Source: Sinorhizobium sojae CCBAU 05684 (GTDB lineage Bacteria; Pseudomonadota; Alphaproteobacteria; Rhizobiales; Rhizobiaceae). From it: DNA of 64,000 nucleotides. The stretch covers positions 3,141,001 through 3,205,000 of the forward strand of contig NZ_CP023067.1 of assembly GCF_002288525.1 (NCBI RefSeq), in the 5' to 3' direction. The notes under the pieces were generated by a model. It had not been told where the DNA came from, did not search any database, and worked only from the letters and a program-made list of their open reading frames with translations. Below are positions 18,885-26,435 of this stretch, piece after piece (within the stretch, counting starts at the first letter, position 1; each line of letters opens with the position of its first letter). The translations under genes and the position numbers were made by a program.

Positions 18885-19463
18885 TCAGTGCGGCCGGCGC
18901 AGGTCTTCGGCCGTCAGGCGCGTTTCGATATGCGCAACCATGGCATTGCGGGCGCGGGCAAACACCTGGTTGCAGCCGGTGACCTGGAAGCCGAGCTTCT
19001 CCTGCACCTTGAGCGAGGCCGGGTTGTCGGCGAAGACGCCCGAACCGAGCGTCGCTTCCGGCAGGCGGCGGAAGAAGCGCTCGACCGCCGCATGCACCGC
19101 CTCGGTCATGATGCCCCGGCCCCAATAGAAGCGGTTCAGCCAGTAGCCGACATGCCATTGGCCCTCTCTGAGCTCGATGCCGACGCAGCCGATATGCACG
19201 TCGTCTCCGGAAGTGATCGCCAGCGCCCAATCCGGCAGGACCGTCTGGCGGTTGAGCCAGTCGAGCGCGTCCTGCTGGTGATAGGGCGCCGGCACGCGCA
19301 TGAGCATGCGCGCCACCTTAAAGTCGGCAAGCGACCCGGCGATTGCCGGCGCATCGGCGAGCCGGTGCGGCCGGAGCGTCAGACGCTTCGTCTCGATCAC
19401 CGGGCAGGGGCCGGGGTCGGGCCGGGCGACGAGCCGCGCGCGGTCTTGAGCGAGCGCGTTCAT
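18885..19463 (-). CDS. GNAT N-acetyltransferase (RimJ-like), copy 1
   Basis: 192 aa from ATG 19463. Acetyl_transf_3 layout: 'IETKRLTLRPHRLADAPAI' entry, then 'VGYWLNRFYWGRGIMTEAV' carrying the acetyl-CoA pyrophosphate loop (R-G-x-M variant), and 'NPASLKVQEKLGFQ'. RimJ/RimL relatives acetylate protein N-termini or small amines; the substrate is not predictable. ATGA overlap with copy 2 shows co-translation. The two proteins share architecture and look like an ancient tandem duplication. Confidence 0.85.
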   Translation of the reverse strand: MNALAQDRARLVARPDPGPCPVIETKRLTLRPHRLADAPAIAGSLADFKVARMLMRVPAPYHQQDALDWLNRQTVLPDWALAITSGDDVHIGCVGIELREGQWHVGYWLNRFYWGRGIMTEAVHAAVERFFRRLPEATLGSGVFADNPASLKVQEKLGFQVTGCNQVFARARNAMVAHIETRLTAEDLRRPH

Positions 19464-20107
19464 CGGCTTGCCCCCCAGCTTCTGAGCGAGACCCAGGTCT
19501 TGCGGTCGAGCCGGTACCATTCGACCGCCATCATGCCGCCGAGCGCGAGGCTGCCGACCATGCCGGAACCCTGGAACTGGAAGCCGCACTTCTGGATGAC
19601 CCGGCGCGAGGCGACGTTCGTGACCCGGCAGCGCGCATCGATCTGGTCGATGTCGCGGGTGCGGAAGGCCATGTCGGTGAGCGCCTGCGCCGCTTCCGTC
19701 GCATAGCCCTGGTTCCAGTGGGGCTCGCCCAGCCAGTAGCCGAGCTCGACCGTCCTGCCGTCCTCATGCGGCTCGATCCCGCAGCAACCGAGGAATGCGC
19801 CATTGTCCGCCTTCGTGATCGCGTAGACGCACTTGCCAATCGTGCCGTGACCAGTCGTGCCGGCTTTTGCGCGTCGCACGAAATCGGCCGCATCCGCCGT
19901 GGTGTAGGGGTGCGGCATGCGCGAGACCATGGTGGCGATGTTGGCGTTGTTGGCAAGATGGGCAAGGGCGTCGATATCGTCTTCATGGGGCGCGCGCAGA
20001 ACGAGCCGGGGTGATAACAATATCGGGCAATCGGTCCTTGACCTTTGCGGCCTCAGCCTTTGTTCGGGAGACCGTGATTGGTCTTCCCTCAGGAGCTCGG
20101 TTTGCAT
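19460..20107 (-). CDS. GNAT N-acetyltransferase (RimJ-like), copy 2
   Basis: 215 aa from ATG 20107 (GGAAAGAACC upstream). N-terminal 40 residues are polar and charged; the GNAT domain starts at 'ILLSPRLVLRAPHEDD', with acetyl-CoA loop 'YWLGEPHWNQGYATEA' and 'NVASRRVIQKCGFQ'. Its stop overlaps the start of copy 1 by four bases. The pair lies between rpmA and obgE, an insertion into the rplU-rpmA-obgE string common in Rhizobiales. No substrate can be assigned. Confidence 0.85.
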   Translation of the reverse strand: MQTELLREDQSRSPEQRLRPQRSRTDCPILLSPRLVLRAPHEDDIDALAHLANNANIATMVSRMPHPYTTADAADFVRRAKAGTTGHGTIGKCVYAITKADNGAFLGCCGIEPHEDGRTVELGYWLGEPHWNQGYATEAAQALTDMAFRTRDIDQIDARCRVTNVASRRVIQKCGFQFQGSGMVGSLALGGMMAVEWYRLDRKTWVSLRSWGASR

Positions 20108-20129
20108 GGTTCTTTCCTCCAGACATGCG

Positions 20130-20164
20130 AAAAGGGGAGTTGGGTATTGCCCCATCTCCCCTTT
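20130..20164 (-). terminator. Terminator-like hairpin between rpmA and the GNAT pair
   Basis: On the minus strand AAAGGGGAG pairs with CTCCCCTTTT around a 17-base loop, ending in a short T run. It could end rplU-rpmA transcripts or attenuate read-through into the GNAT genes. Confidence 0.5.
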
Positions 20165-20239
20165 GAAGTCTGGCTTCGGAACCTTTCGGGCGCTTCAGCC
20201 GGGTCGATGAGACGCCGGCTGTTTTAGAGCGCTACCGGC

Positions 20240-20509
20240 TTATTCCGCTGCTTCCGCTTTCGGCATTACAGACACGTAGACTCGGCCGTTGGCCTTCGTA
20301 CGGAAGTCCACGTTGCCAGCCGTAAGCGCAAAAATCGTATGATCCTTGCCGAGGCCGACATTGGCGCCCGGATGCCACTTCGTGCCGCGCTGGCGCACGA
20401 TGATGTTGCCTGCGATGACGGCTTCGCCGCCGAACTTCTTCACGCCAAGGCGCTTGGACTCAGAATCGCGACCGTTGCGCGACGAACCGCCAGCTTTCTT
20501 GTGTGCCAT
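20240..20509 (-). CDS. rpmA: 50S ribosomal protein L27
   Basis: 89 aa with the canonical N-terminus [16 protein letters not shown], '[11 protein letters not shown]' and '[17 protein letters not shown]'. L27's basic N-terminal arm reaches the peptidyl-transferase centre. It lies 33 bp downstream of rplU, as in most bacteria. Confidence 0.97.
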   Translation of the reverse strand: MAHKKAGGSSRNGRDSESKRLGVKKFGGEAVIAGNIIVRQRGTKWHPGANVGLGKDHTIFALTAGNVDFRTKANGRVYVSVMPKAEAAE

Positions 20510-20542
20510 TGGTGTTCTCCTTTAAACCTTCGATCCCGGAAC

Positions 20543-20920
20543 TCAGTTTGCAGCTTCAGCTTCAGCGGCGGCTTCGGTCTTCTTCGAAGCCTTCTTCGCC
20601 TTGCCGCCGGCCGCAGCGATGTCCAGGATGCGGACAGTCGTCTGATGCTGGCGATGGCCGCGCGAGCGCTTTGAGTTCTGGCGGCGGCGCTTCTTGAAGG
20701 CGATGACCTTCTTGGCGCGACCCTGATCCACGACCTCGGCGCTGACAACGGCACCTTCGACAAACGGAGCACCGATGGTGGCATCGGCGCCGGCGCCGAC
20801 CATCAGGATCTCGGTGAATTCGATCTTGTCGCCTTGAACGCCTTCCAGCTTTTCGATGGTGATGACGTCGTTGGCCGCCACGCGGTACTGCTTACCGCCG
20901 GTCTTGATGACTGCGAACAT
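20543..20920 (-). CDS. rplU: 50S ribosomal protein L21 with extended C-terminus
   Basis: 125 aa; the L21 core ('[14 protein letters not shown]', '[21 protein letters not shown]') covers about 103 residues. After 'TVRILDI' there is an Ala/Lys/Glu-rich tail of about 20 residues typical of Rhizobiales L21. An upstream GGATAACAA gives the Shine-Dalgarno. First gene of the rplU-rpmA unit. Confidence 0.97.
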   Translation of the reverse strand: MFAVIKTGGKQYRVAANDVITIEKLEGVQGDKIEFTEILMVGAGADATIGAPFVEGAVVSAEVVDQGRAKKVIAFKKRRRQNSKRSRGHRQHQTTVRILDIAAAGGKAKKASKKTEAAAEAEAAN

Positions 20921-21226
20921 TTGTTATCCTTTCATGTTCGGTCCGGCTCTCTGCCTCAAATGAGACAAGGCCGTCTTTTTATCAGCCGTTTCGGTTGAGC
21001 GGAGCGCTTCGGGAAACCCCTGACCTCCGCCAGTGAACGGGCACAAGCCCATATATTTGCTGCAGTGCGGGCAGGCCACACCACTTCACGGCGCGAATTA
21101 CGGGAGTCGCCCTTCCTTGTCAAGGCGAAAGCCATGACCCGGCAGATATTCTTCTTTTCGCCCCTTGCAAGCCGCCGAACTTGCCGCTATGTACCGCCCG
21201 CGCTTCCAAGCGCCAACCGGCCCCGC
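20921..21226. other. Intergenic: rplU leader and promoter region
   Basis: No gene is supported. On the minus strand a CTCA-TT-TGAG hairpin lies 40-60 bases before rplU and could be an L21 leader element. The rest holds only shadow frames. Confidence 0.35.
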
Positions 21227-21316
21227 GGAGAGGTGGCAGAGTGGTTGAATGCACCGCACTCGAAATGCGGCATGGGTGCAAGCCCATCGGGGGTTCGAAT
21301 CCCCCCCTCTCCGCCA
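21227..21316 (+). tRNA. tRNA-Ser(CGA)
   Basis: 90 nt including the encoded CCA. Acceptor stem GGAGAGG/CCTCTCC, anticodon stem CCGCA/TGCGG closing the loop CTCGAAA with anticodon CGA. It has a long class II variable arm (CATGGGTGCAAGCCCATC), and the T loop GGTTCGAATCC is intact. Class II shape and anticodon identify serine. It borders the accessory island, a common integration target. Confidence 0.96.
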
Positions 21317-21377
21317 CGTCAATTAGTTTTATTGCATTTTTCCGCGTTTTTCGCCGCTTGCCATAACTTGAGTAGAC

Positions 21378-21569
21378 CTAGCGTACCTCGTGGATCTCGC
21401 CCTGCTTTACCGAGCGATAGGTAAGCCAATCCAGTTCCTGCCTACTATCTCCACACTGCCTGCACGCCATGGCTGGGTTATCGGGGCGGTTGCTGCCGCC
21501 ATCCGCGCGCCTCTGTAGGTGCTCGATGGTGGCGGCGTAAGGTCGCTCCTTTCGGATGGTGAGACCACA
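21378..21569 (-). pseudogene. HNH endonuclease remnant
   Basis: On the minus strand a frame without a start reads 'CGLTIRKERPYAATIEHLQR' and continues 'RADGGSNRPDNPAMACRQCG'. This carries an HNH-like centre (IEH...N...N) and zinc-knuckle cysteines, ending at a stop at 21378. An in-frame stop (21570-21572) cuts it from the upstream part, which continues in another frame to about 21663. This looks like the 3' half of a phage-type HNH gene. Confidence 0.5.
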
Positions 21570-21806
21570 TCAGGAGGTGTTGGCGTTCGCCTGCGCGATC
21601 GCCAGCCTTGACCCGGCACCGATTCGCTTCAACAGCGCCCACCAAGCGCAGCCATGGAGCCAACTGGCAGGCTAAGCGGGCAATGCCGACGAGCTCCCAA
21701 GGACGCGCCGTGAACGTGAAGGGGCTTCTGTCTGATGCGCGGCTTCAGCGATCCCTAGTGTCGCTGACCCAAAAGAAACAGCCCCGGCAATCTCGCCCAC
21801 CTTCCT

Positions 21807-22063
21807 TTGTTTGCAACCGACCAGCAACTCGCCATCGCGATCGTCGGCAAGGCGCGCCCTGCGATGTGGTAACAGTCATCCCGCAGCTCGAGAAAAAGGG
21901 CTTCCCGCGCATTGACCCGCTGCACGACGGCAGACCTGTGCCGCTGGTCAAGAAATTCTACGATGGGTGCTTTGGCATAACGGCCGGCTTCAACGTAGCC
22001 GCGCCGGATGGCGGTTAGGATTTAAGCATATGGAAAAATCGGCCCCGGAGGACAAGCGGATGA
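21807..22063 (+). pseudogene. Phage-type winged-helix-like protein, frameshifted
   Basis: The reading begins 'LFATDQQLAIAIVGKARPAM' and hits a stop. After a shift it continues 'IPQLEKKGFPRIDPLHDGRP', then 'VPLVKKFYDGCFGI', up to a TAG at 22016-22018. Beyond that, 'DLSIWKNRPRRTSG' runs in frame to 22063. Dense homology-like segments split by one frameshift and one nonsense codon indicate a decayed gene. Similar small proteins occur in rhizobial prophages; the family name is my recollection, not verified. Confidence 0.5.
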
Positions 22064-22330
22064 CACACGATCTCGAGCAAAACGCCAACAGCGCATCAAG
22101 GCGATGGTTGATCGGCGCGACTATTCACTCGCCGAGGTGAAGGAGAAGTTCGCGCCTGGCTCCCACGGCTGTCACGAGGCACTGCACGTTGCGAGCATGC
22201 TCGGCGACCTTGTCGAGGGGCAGCTCTGCAATCACCCGGCGGTGTTGCTGAACCCGGAGTGGTAGCGTTGGGAGAGAAGGCGCAGGATGTGCTTTTCGGC
22301 CTCTACCAGGCGATCGCAATGCGCATTTAG
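22060..22330 (+). pseudogene. HEALH-motif phage-associated hypothetical protein, frameshifted
   Basis: Starts 'MTHDLEQ', shifts frame within 25 bases, then reads 'RIKAMVDRRDYSLAEVKEKF', 'GSHGCHEALHVASMLGDLVE', 'NHPAVLLNPEW'. It shifts again into 'VALGEKAQDVLFGLYQAIAM' before the stop at 22328. At least two frameshifts mean it is dead. It overlaps the preceding remnant, mirroring the packed order of phage genes. Confidence 0.5.
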
Positions 22331-22342
22331 GAGATCAAGACG

Positions 22343-22486
22343 GTGGGCAATGGCGACAACGGCCCGCGCCTGATCGGCCGAAAGGAAGCCGCTGCTCATC
22401 TTGGTATTGAGAGTTGGGGCAGAAGAGGCGGCCAGACTCGAGCAGTGTTTTGCGGGATGAACTGCCGTTTAGGGCATTTTGGATGA
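22343..22486 (+). pseudogene. Excisionase/HTH-like remnant
   Basis: From GTG 22343: 'VGNGDNGPRLIGRKEAAAHL', then 'GIESWG...'. 'LIGRKEAAAHLGI' is the typical first helix of a small DNA-binding excisionase-type HTH. The expected second helix and 'TGKLP' turn are lost and the frame ends at 22486, overlapping the 3' end of the convergent two-TM gene. A complete one would normally precede a tyrosine integrase, which is absent. Confidence 0.45.
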
Positions 22487-22861
22487 TCGTGCATCGCTAA
22501 ACAAATATTTGACTGCTACAGCGCCCAATCCAACTATCTGCAGGAAGGTTTGAACCACAACAGCCGTGATAAACCATTCCAAATCCCGATAATTCAGCCA
22601 ACCAAGTCCTACAGCCACAGTGATGAGGGCGTTGGATCCAATAAGGAATGTGATCCACAAAATGATCGTTGTGGACCATGACTCCCGAAGCCTGAAGTAG
22701 CTACGTCGTCCTTCTATCTCCACAGCTTTCGCAGCCGCATCCGCGAGCTCTGCCCGTTTCGATTTGTCTTGATCTTGAGCAGAATCTTTTTTGATCGCGT
22801 TCAGTGCTTGAGTACGCGAAACGTGAGTCTCAGTCTGCGGCGGCTGCTGCTGCTTGGTCAA
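22469..22861 (-). CDS. Two-TM membrane protein of the ImmA/IrrE cassette
   Basis: 130 aa from TTG 22861 (AGGG just upstream). Residues 1-58 are charged, likely helical and cytoplasmic, with Gln/Lys/Asp-rich sequence. Two hydrophobic segments follow: 'STTIILWITFLIGSNALITV' region (about 65-85) and 'WFITAVVVQTFLQIVGLGAV' region (about 96-116), with a short basic tail. No named family is recognised. It begins 6 bases after the ImmA/IrrE stop, so the two are almost surely co-translated. Base composition is lower in GC than the core genes. It could be a membrane effector, anchor or target of the protease. Confidence 0.65.
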   Translation of the reverse strand: MTKQQQPPQTETHVSRTQALNAIKKDSAQDQDKSKRAELADAAAKAVEIEGRRSYFRLRESWSTTIILWITFLIGSNALITVAVGLGWLNYRDLEWFITAVVVQTFLQIVGLGAVAVKYLFSDARSSKMP

Positions 22862-22867
22862 ACGGCC

Positions 22868-23383
22868 CTACACGTATTTTAGCTGATGAACGACGACGTC
22901 CGGAGAAACAGCAAACATCTCGGCAAGTTCGTTCGGATCGGCGAAATTCTTGTAGAGCCCTAGCATGCTTTTCGGCACCAGCAAGCACGCTGCAAACACA
23001 TCAGCCTCGACTTCCTCGACCGGTTTGGAGGCGTGATAATTGCTGCGAGGCATTGCTTCATAGTTCATCGACTTCACATAGTCTTCGTGAAGGATGGCGT
23101 GCCCAAGCTCGTGCGCAATTGTAAAGGTCTTACGGTTAGGCGGGATCTCACGATTTATGTAGATTGTCTTGGTCTGGAAATCGTACAAACCAGAAATTTC
23201 GGTCGACATCTCCGGTTCGAAATCAACATACAGAACGTTGATTCCCATCGACTCAGCGATCCGTTCGGGATCAATGGGCGGGCGGGTGATGCCGAAGTTG
23301 TTTAGTACCTTGGCTGCGGCTGATCTAGCCTTAGGATAATCAGGCCTGGAAAATACTGATCGCTTAAGCTCAGCAAGCGTCAT
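22868..23383 (-). CDS. ImmA/IrrE family metallo-endopeptidase
   Basis: 171 aa from ATG 23383 with GGAGGAC upstream. The zinc motif is 'TIAHELGHAILHED' near residue 87-100, with the third ligand in 'EEVEADVFAACLLVP' near residue 122, the complete ImmA/IrrE (COG2856) signature. ImmA of ICEBs1 cleaves the ImmR repressor; IrrE/PprI of Deinococcus cleaves DdrO, both derepressing genes on damage. No cognate XRE repressor gene is seen beside it. Instead the neighbours are a 57-codon ORF overlapping by ATGA and a two-TM protein 6 bases downstream. Codon use is AT-richer than in flanking core genes. Confidence 0.87.
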   Translation of the reverse strand: MTLAELKRSVFSRPDYPKARSAAAKVLNNFGITRPPIDPERIAESMGINVLYVDFEPEMSTEISGLYDFQTKTIYINREIPPNRKTFTIAHELGHAILHEDYVKSMNYEAMPRSNYHASKPVEEVEADVFAACLLVPKSMLGLYKNFADPNELAEMFAVSPDVVVHQLKYV

Positions 23384-23553
23384 GTTCGTCCTCCAGCTTC
23401 CCATGTAGTTCCGGCGCGGCTCACAAAGTAGCCACGCTCGATTTTGGACAACTTATACCCACCATCGAGTGATTCGTCTACAACGACAGACTTGACAAAT
23501 TGATTTGCATAGGTCGTCCCGATTCGATGGCTGCGATGCTTGACGGCTACCAA
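23380..23553 (-). CDS. Small hypothetical ORF overlapping the ImmA/IrrE gene
   Basis: 57 aa from TTG 23553: 'LVAVKHRSHRIGTTYANQFV' then 'KSVVVDESLDGGYKLSKIER' and 'GYFVSRAGTTWEAGGRT'. The stop shares bases with the protease start (ATGA). The composition looks protein-like, with amphipathic strands, but no family is recognised and there is no clear Shine-Dalgarno. An in-frame TGA lies about 10 codons before the TTG, so it could be the surviving 3' end of a longer gene. Confidence 0.4.
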   Translation of the reverse strand: MVAVKHRSHRIGTTYANQFVKSVVVDESLDGGYKLSKIERGYFVSRAGTTWEAGGRT

Positions 23554-23938
23554 TTTAACGTGGCGGAGATCCGACCGGCCAAATCACCACGGGATAATGC
23601 TCCAATATTGTTGGGCCGCGCTTGCGTGAATTTGAGGAGTTTGTTCTCATGTGCGCGTAGCCAAGGAAACGACAGCGTTGACACCGCTCTGAACGTCGCT
23701 CCCCAGGCTACTGGCGCTACGCCCGCGAAGGATGGGGGAGCAGGTACGAACTGTTCCCTCATCCGGATTTCGCGAATGGCCTATCGTGCAACAAGTTGAC
23801 TACCACCGCAACGACAAACCGTCGCCAACCCGAATTAGTCAACAACGGCGTGATAATTCAACTTTGCGGGTGCCTTGACCACCACCTGAAGTCGAGCAAT
23901 ATGCGCGGCTCAAAGCGAACGGCGAAGGGGGCGTCGAA
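23554..23938. other. Intergenic stretch in the island, nothing supported
   Basis: Frames on both strands have no ribosome binding site or recognisable motif. From about 23879 the frame of the next gene is already open ('EVEQYARLKANGEGG') but without a start codon. Confidence 0.4.
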
Positions 23939-24322
23939 ATGGAAAGATTTAAAGCCAGCGTTCAGTATGGAGACTGGGAAGGTACGGCGGCGGCCGACGA
24001 TGCGTACAACTCGATTAGTAGCCTTCTGCGGGAAAAGGGTATTCTCAATGATGGCGAGCTCCTGGTTGGAATTCAAATGTTCGTCGGCGAAAACCTCGAC
24101 GGCAATGTGCAAACGCCTTGGATAAGGGCCGTAATTTCAAACGGAGGCGGCTACGATAATGTCAAGTCGCAGATCGACAACAGTCCGGCGCTGAGCTTTC
24201 TGGAGAGAGATGTAGCTCTTTCCCTGAACGAGTTCTTTGGTTTGTTCAAACGGTTTAGCGTTGTTTTGACTTGGCAAGGCCTTAATCTTGGTGGTCGAGA
24301 GTACAACGTGATTGAAGGCTGA
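23939..24322 (+). CDS. Orphan hypothetical protein (127 aa)
   Basis: ATG 23939 with GGGGG eight bases upstream. Acidic, soluble, no signal or TM segment: 'MERFKASVQYGDWEGTAAAD', 'LNDGELLVGIQMFVGENLDG', 'ALSLNEFFGLFKRFSVVLTW'. No family recognised. The frame is open for 20 codons before the ATG with protein-like sequence but no start, so the 5' end may have been lost in recombination. AT-richer than core genes, consistent with acquired DNA. Confidence 0.5.
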   Translation: MERFKASVQYGDWEGTAAADDAYNSISSLLREKGILNDGELLVGIQMFVGENLDGNVQTPWIRAVISNGGGYDNVKSQIDNSPALSFLERDVALSLNEFFGLFKRFSVVLTWQGLNLGGREYNVIEG

Positions 24323-24421
24323 TGAAACGGCGGAGAGTACACCCCGCCGTGTTTTGTATTCCGACCTTGAGCCACCACGAGTCGAGCGAGATTCGCCCGG
24401 AAACAATCTGAGGGCGACTCG

Positions 24422-24753
24422 TTGAAACTCAAAATTCTACCCGCGGCCACCAGCGCCGCGGCCGTATCCTCGTGCGCAACTCCGCCGGAGAAAATCAAGC
24501 CGATCACCTGCCGACGAATGCGTACATGACGCGGTCATGCCCAGATCTGCGCGCCGAAAAGGTCGCAACGGCGCAGAAGCTTGAGACTTCCACGGCAATG
24601 CAGAAGCAGGCCGTCAATTCGGACGCGCTTGGGGTCTTCTTTGTCGGCTTGCCTGTGGGTTCCATGGCCGGTGGCGAACGCGGCTCAGAAGTCGCCGTGT
24701 ACAAGGGCCAGAGCGCGGCCATTGACCGCGCTCTGAAGGCGAAGGGGTGTTGA
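24422..24753 (+). pseudogene. Small lipoprotein gene broken by a frameshift
   Basis: TTG 24422 (GAGGG upstream) opens 'MKLKILPAATSAAAVSSCAT' then 'PPEKIKPI', a short signal with a lipobox-like SSC, and stops at about 24530. In the next frame the protein resumes 'NAYMTRSCPDLRAEKVATAQ', 'GVFFVGLPVGSMAGGERGSE' and ends 'RALKAKGC' at 24753. The two halves fit one roughly 110-aa lipoprotein with a late paired cysteine, as in small prophage-associated lipoproteins. A single indel near 24505-24520 would restore it. Confidence 0.5.
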
Positions 24754-24757
24754 TGCC

Positions 24758-25046
24758 CTATACCTCCCTCGTCACGAGCTTCCAGCCGGTGTTTCCGCAG
24801 CTGGTGGGCTTAATGTACATGTTCGCGCCAGCGCCGATGTCCAAGAACACCGAGCCGCGGCAGCAGTCTCAACGGATTCCGGCGTACCGGATCCGATGCC
24901 GTACCAGACGTCGCTGGCCTCGTTCAGCCAGATGCGCACGCTCGAGCTGCCCGAGGCTTTTATGGTGCCGCGGACGGTGCGTTGTGGTCCTTGAAGTTGG
25001 CGAAGTTGCCGGCAGCTGCGGCTGACGTATAGAAGTCGTTCGCCAT
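24758..25046 (-). pseudogene. Phage tail-fibre-like C-terminal remnant
   Basis: On the minus strand from ATG 25046: 'MANDFYTSAAAAGNFANFKD' then a shift. It continues 'TVRGTIKASGSSSVRIWLNE', 'ASDVWYGIGSGTPE', another shift, and finally 'RGSVFLDIGAGANMYIKPTS', 'CGNTGWKLVTREV', stop at 24758. The G-N-T-G-W ending is typical of phage tail or head-fibre tips. Two frameshifts make it a relic. Confidence 0.45.
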
Positions 25047-25143
25047 GCGAGCCACCGAATCGCAGATTGGGAAAAACAGCTCGACGGTTGCTTGTGACTG
25101 GGCTAGGAAATGCTTCGCGCATTAGAGAACCATTCGACTAATA

Positions 25144-26070
25144 ATGATGAATTCTTTCAAGATAGAAAATTTAGATCAACCCACCCCCACTGCCCCCGCT
25201 CACCTATATAAGTATTTGTCACCTGAGCGCGTGAGGAACGTCTTGGTTCAAGGGACCGTTAGGTTTACTCCGCTTCTTAACACGAACGATAGTTTCGAAG
25301 TTAGGTCAACTTTTCGCAAATTGGCAGGACCGCGGTTCCTTCAAATGCTTGCGGAGCAAATGGAAACCATGCTCCTTGAAGAGCATTTGGACGCAAAGAT
25401 CGCAGAGTATTTGCAAGAAGCTGGATTAGGTTGGCTATCACCTCAGGCAGCTAGGCAGATTGTCGAACGTCAATATGGAAAGCAGTTCACAGACTTGTTG
25501 CGCGCACAGCTTCAGCAGCTCGTCGACCTCGCGGTGCCTCACTTGAACGACCCGAAAAATGCGGAAAAGCTACTTGTGAAACTGGGGCAAGAATTGTTGT
25601 GCTTCTCTTTATCGGAGCGCTATGACAGCCCACCCATGTGGGCTCACTATGGTGGCAATCATTCGGGGTTCGTAGTCGCCTTCAACACTGGGGATGATTG
25701 GTTCCAACATCGCAAAGATGGGAAAACAACGCGGCTGCAAAAAGTAACTTACTTCGATGGCAAGGTTGAAGAGCCGTTCGAAAGCCCGCAAGCGGCTTTT
25801 ATTTCAAAGACGACGGATTGGGCGTATGAACGAGAATGGAGATTGTACGCCAACGCCGAGCAAGCGGACACGATCACTGCGGGTCCCCAAGGGCCTGTGC
25901 ATCTGATTTCTTTCCCGCCCGAAGCGGTAAACCATGTGATTGTTGGCGCCAAAGCCACGGACGAAACAGTTGATCAAATACGGATGGCACTAGGGCGGTA
26001 TCCGAGCGCGAGTTTGTATCGAGCTGTCCCCGAGCCCTTCACTCAAACCTACAAGCTGGTCACGATATGA
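25144..26070 (+). CDS. DUF2971 family protein
   Basis: 308 aa, soluble. N-terminal 'APAHLYKYLSPERVRNVLVQ' and 'TPLLNTNDSFEVR' and central 'LCFSLSERYDSPPMWAHYGG' followed by 'NHSGFVVAF' are the two hallmark blocks of DUF2971, and 'DWAYEREWRLY' the third. The function is unknown; members are scattered on mobile and defence-rich islands. There is no convincing Shine-Dalgarno before ATG 25144. The composition is AT-rich compared with flanking core genes. It is the last gene of the island and appears to stand alone. Confidence 0.8.
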   Translation: MMNSFKIENLDQPTPTAPAHLYKYLSPERVRNVLVQGTVRFTPLLNTNDSFEVRSTFRKLAGPRFLQMLAEQMETMLLEEHLDAKIAEYLQEAGLGWLSPQAARQIVERQYGKQFTDLLRAQLQQLVDLAVPHLNDPKNAEKLLVKLGQELLCFSLSERYDSPPMWAHYGGNHSGFVVAFNTGDDWFQHRKDGKTTRLQKVTYFDGKVEEPFESPQAAFISKTTDWAYEREWRLYANAEQADTITAGPQGPVHLISFPPEAVNHVIVGAKATDETVDQIRMALGRYPSASLYRAVPEPFTQTYKLVTI

Positions 26071-26435
26071 GCTCGTCGCATAAGCAGACTACATCTGCGC
26101 GGGCGATGTTCCGGTAAAAGATCGCATAATGTATCACCTGGAATGCACGCCCACACACACCACCCGCGGGCTGCATTCGCTGGCGCTTGCGCCGCGTCAA
26201 GCTGGCCGTCTCCGATGCCCCATGAAGGCAAGAGGCCGCCGTCTCAAGTTCCTCTCCGCGCGGTCGCGGCACTTCATGCGCAATGCCCTGGCGCATCCCG
26301 GAAAGAGCGTCAGGCGTGTCGCCGCCTTCGTCGCCGCGGCATTTGCCCAGGACACACCAGAGGCCGCCGGCCTGCGTGACAGCCGCCCCCGTCCATGCCA
26401 TAGGGGTGCCCGCAACCACCCAGGCCGTCTTTCCC
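26071..26435. other. Intergenic: island/core boundary, nothing supported
   Basis: GC jumps back to the core level near 26140. Several frames are open on both strands but have no recognisable content. No copy of the tRNA-Ser 3' end was found, so the right attachment site is not visible. Confidence 0.35.

Noticed and set aside
21317-26435. Second copy of the tRNA-Ser 3' end as a right attachment site
   Set aside because: Read for GGTTCGAATCCCCCC-like sequence through the island and found none; integration at this tRNA therefore stays an inference.
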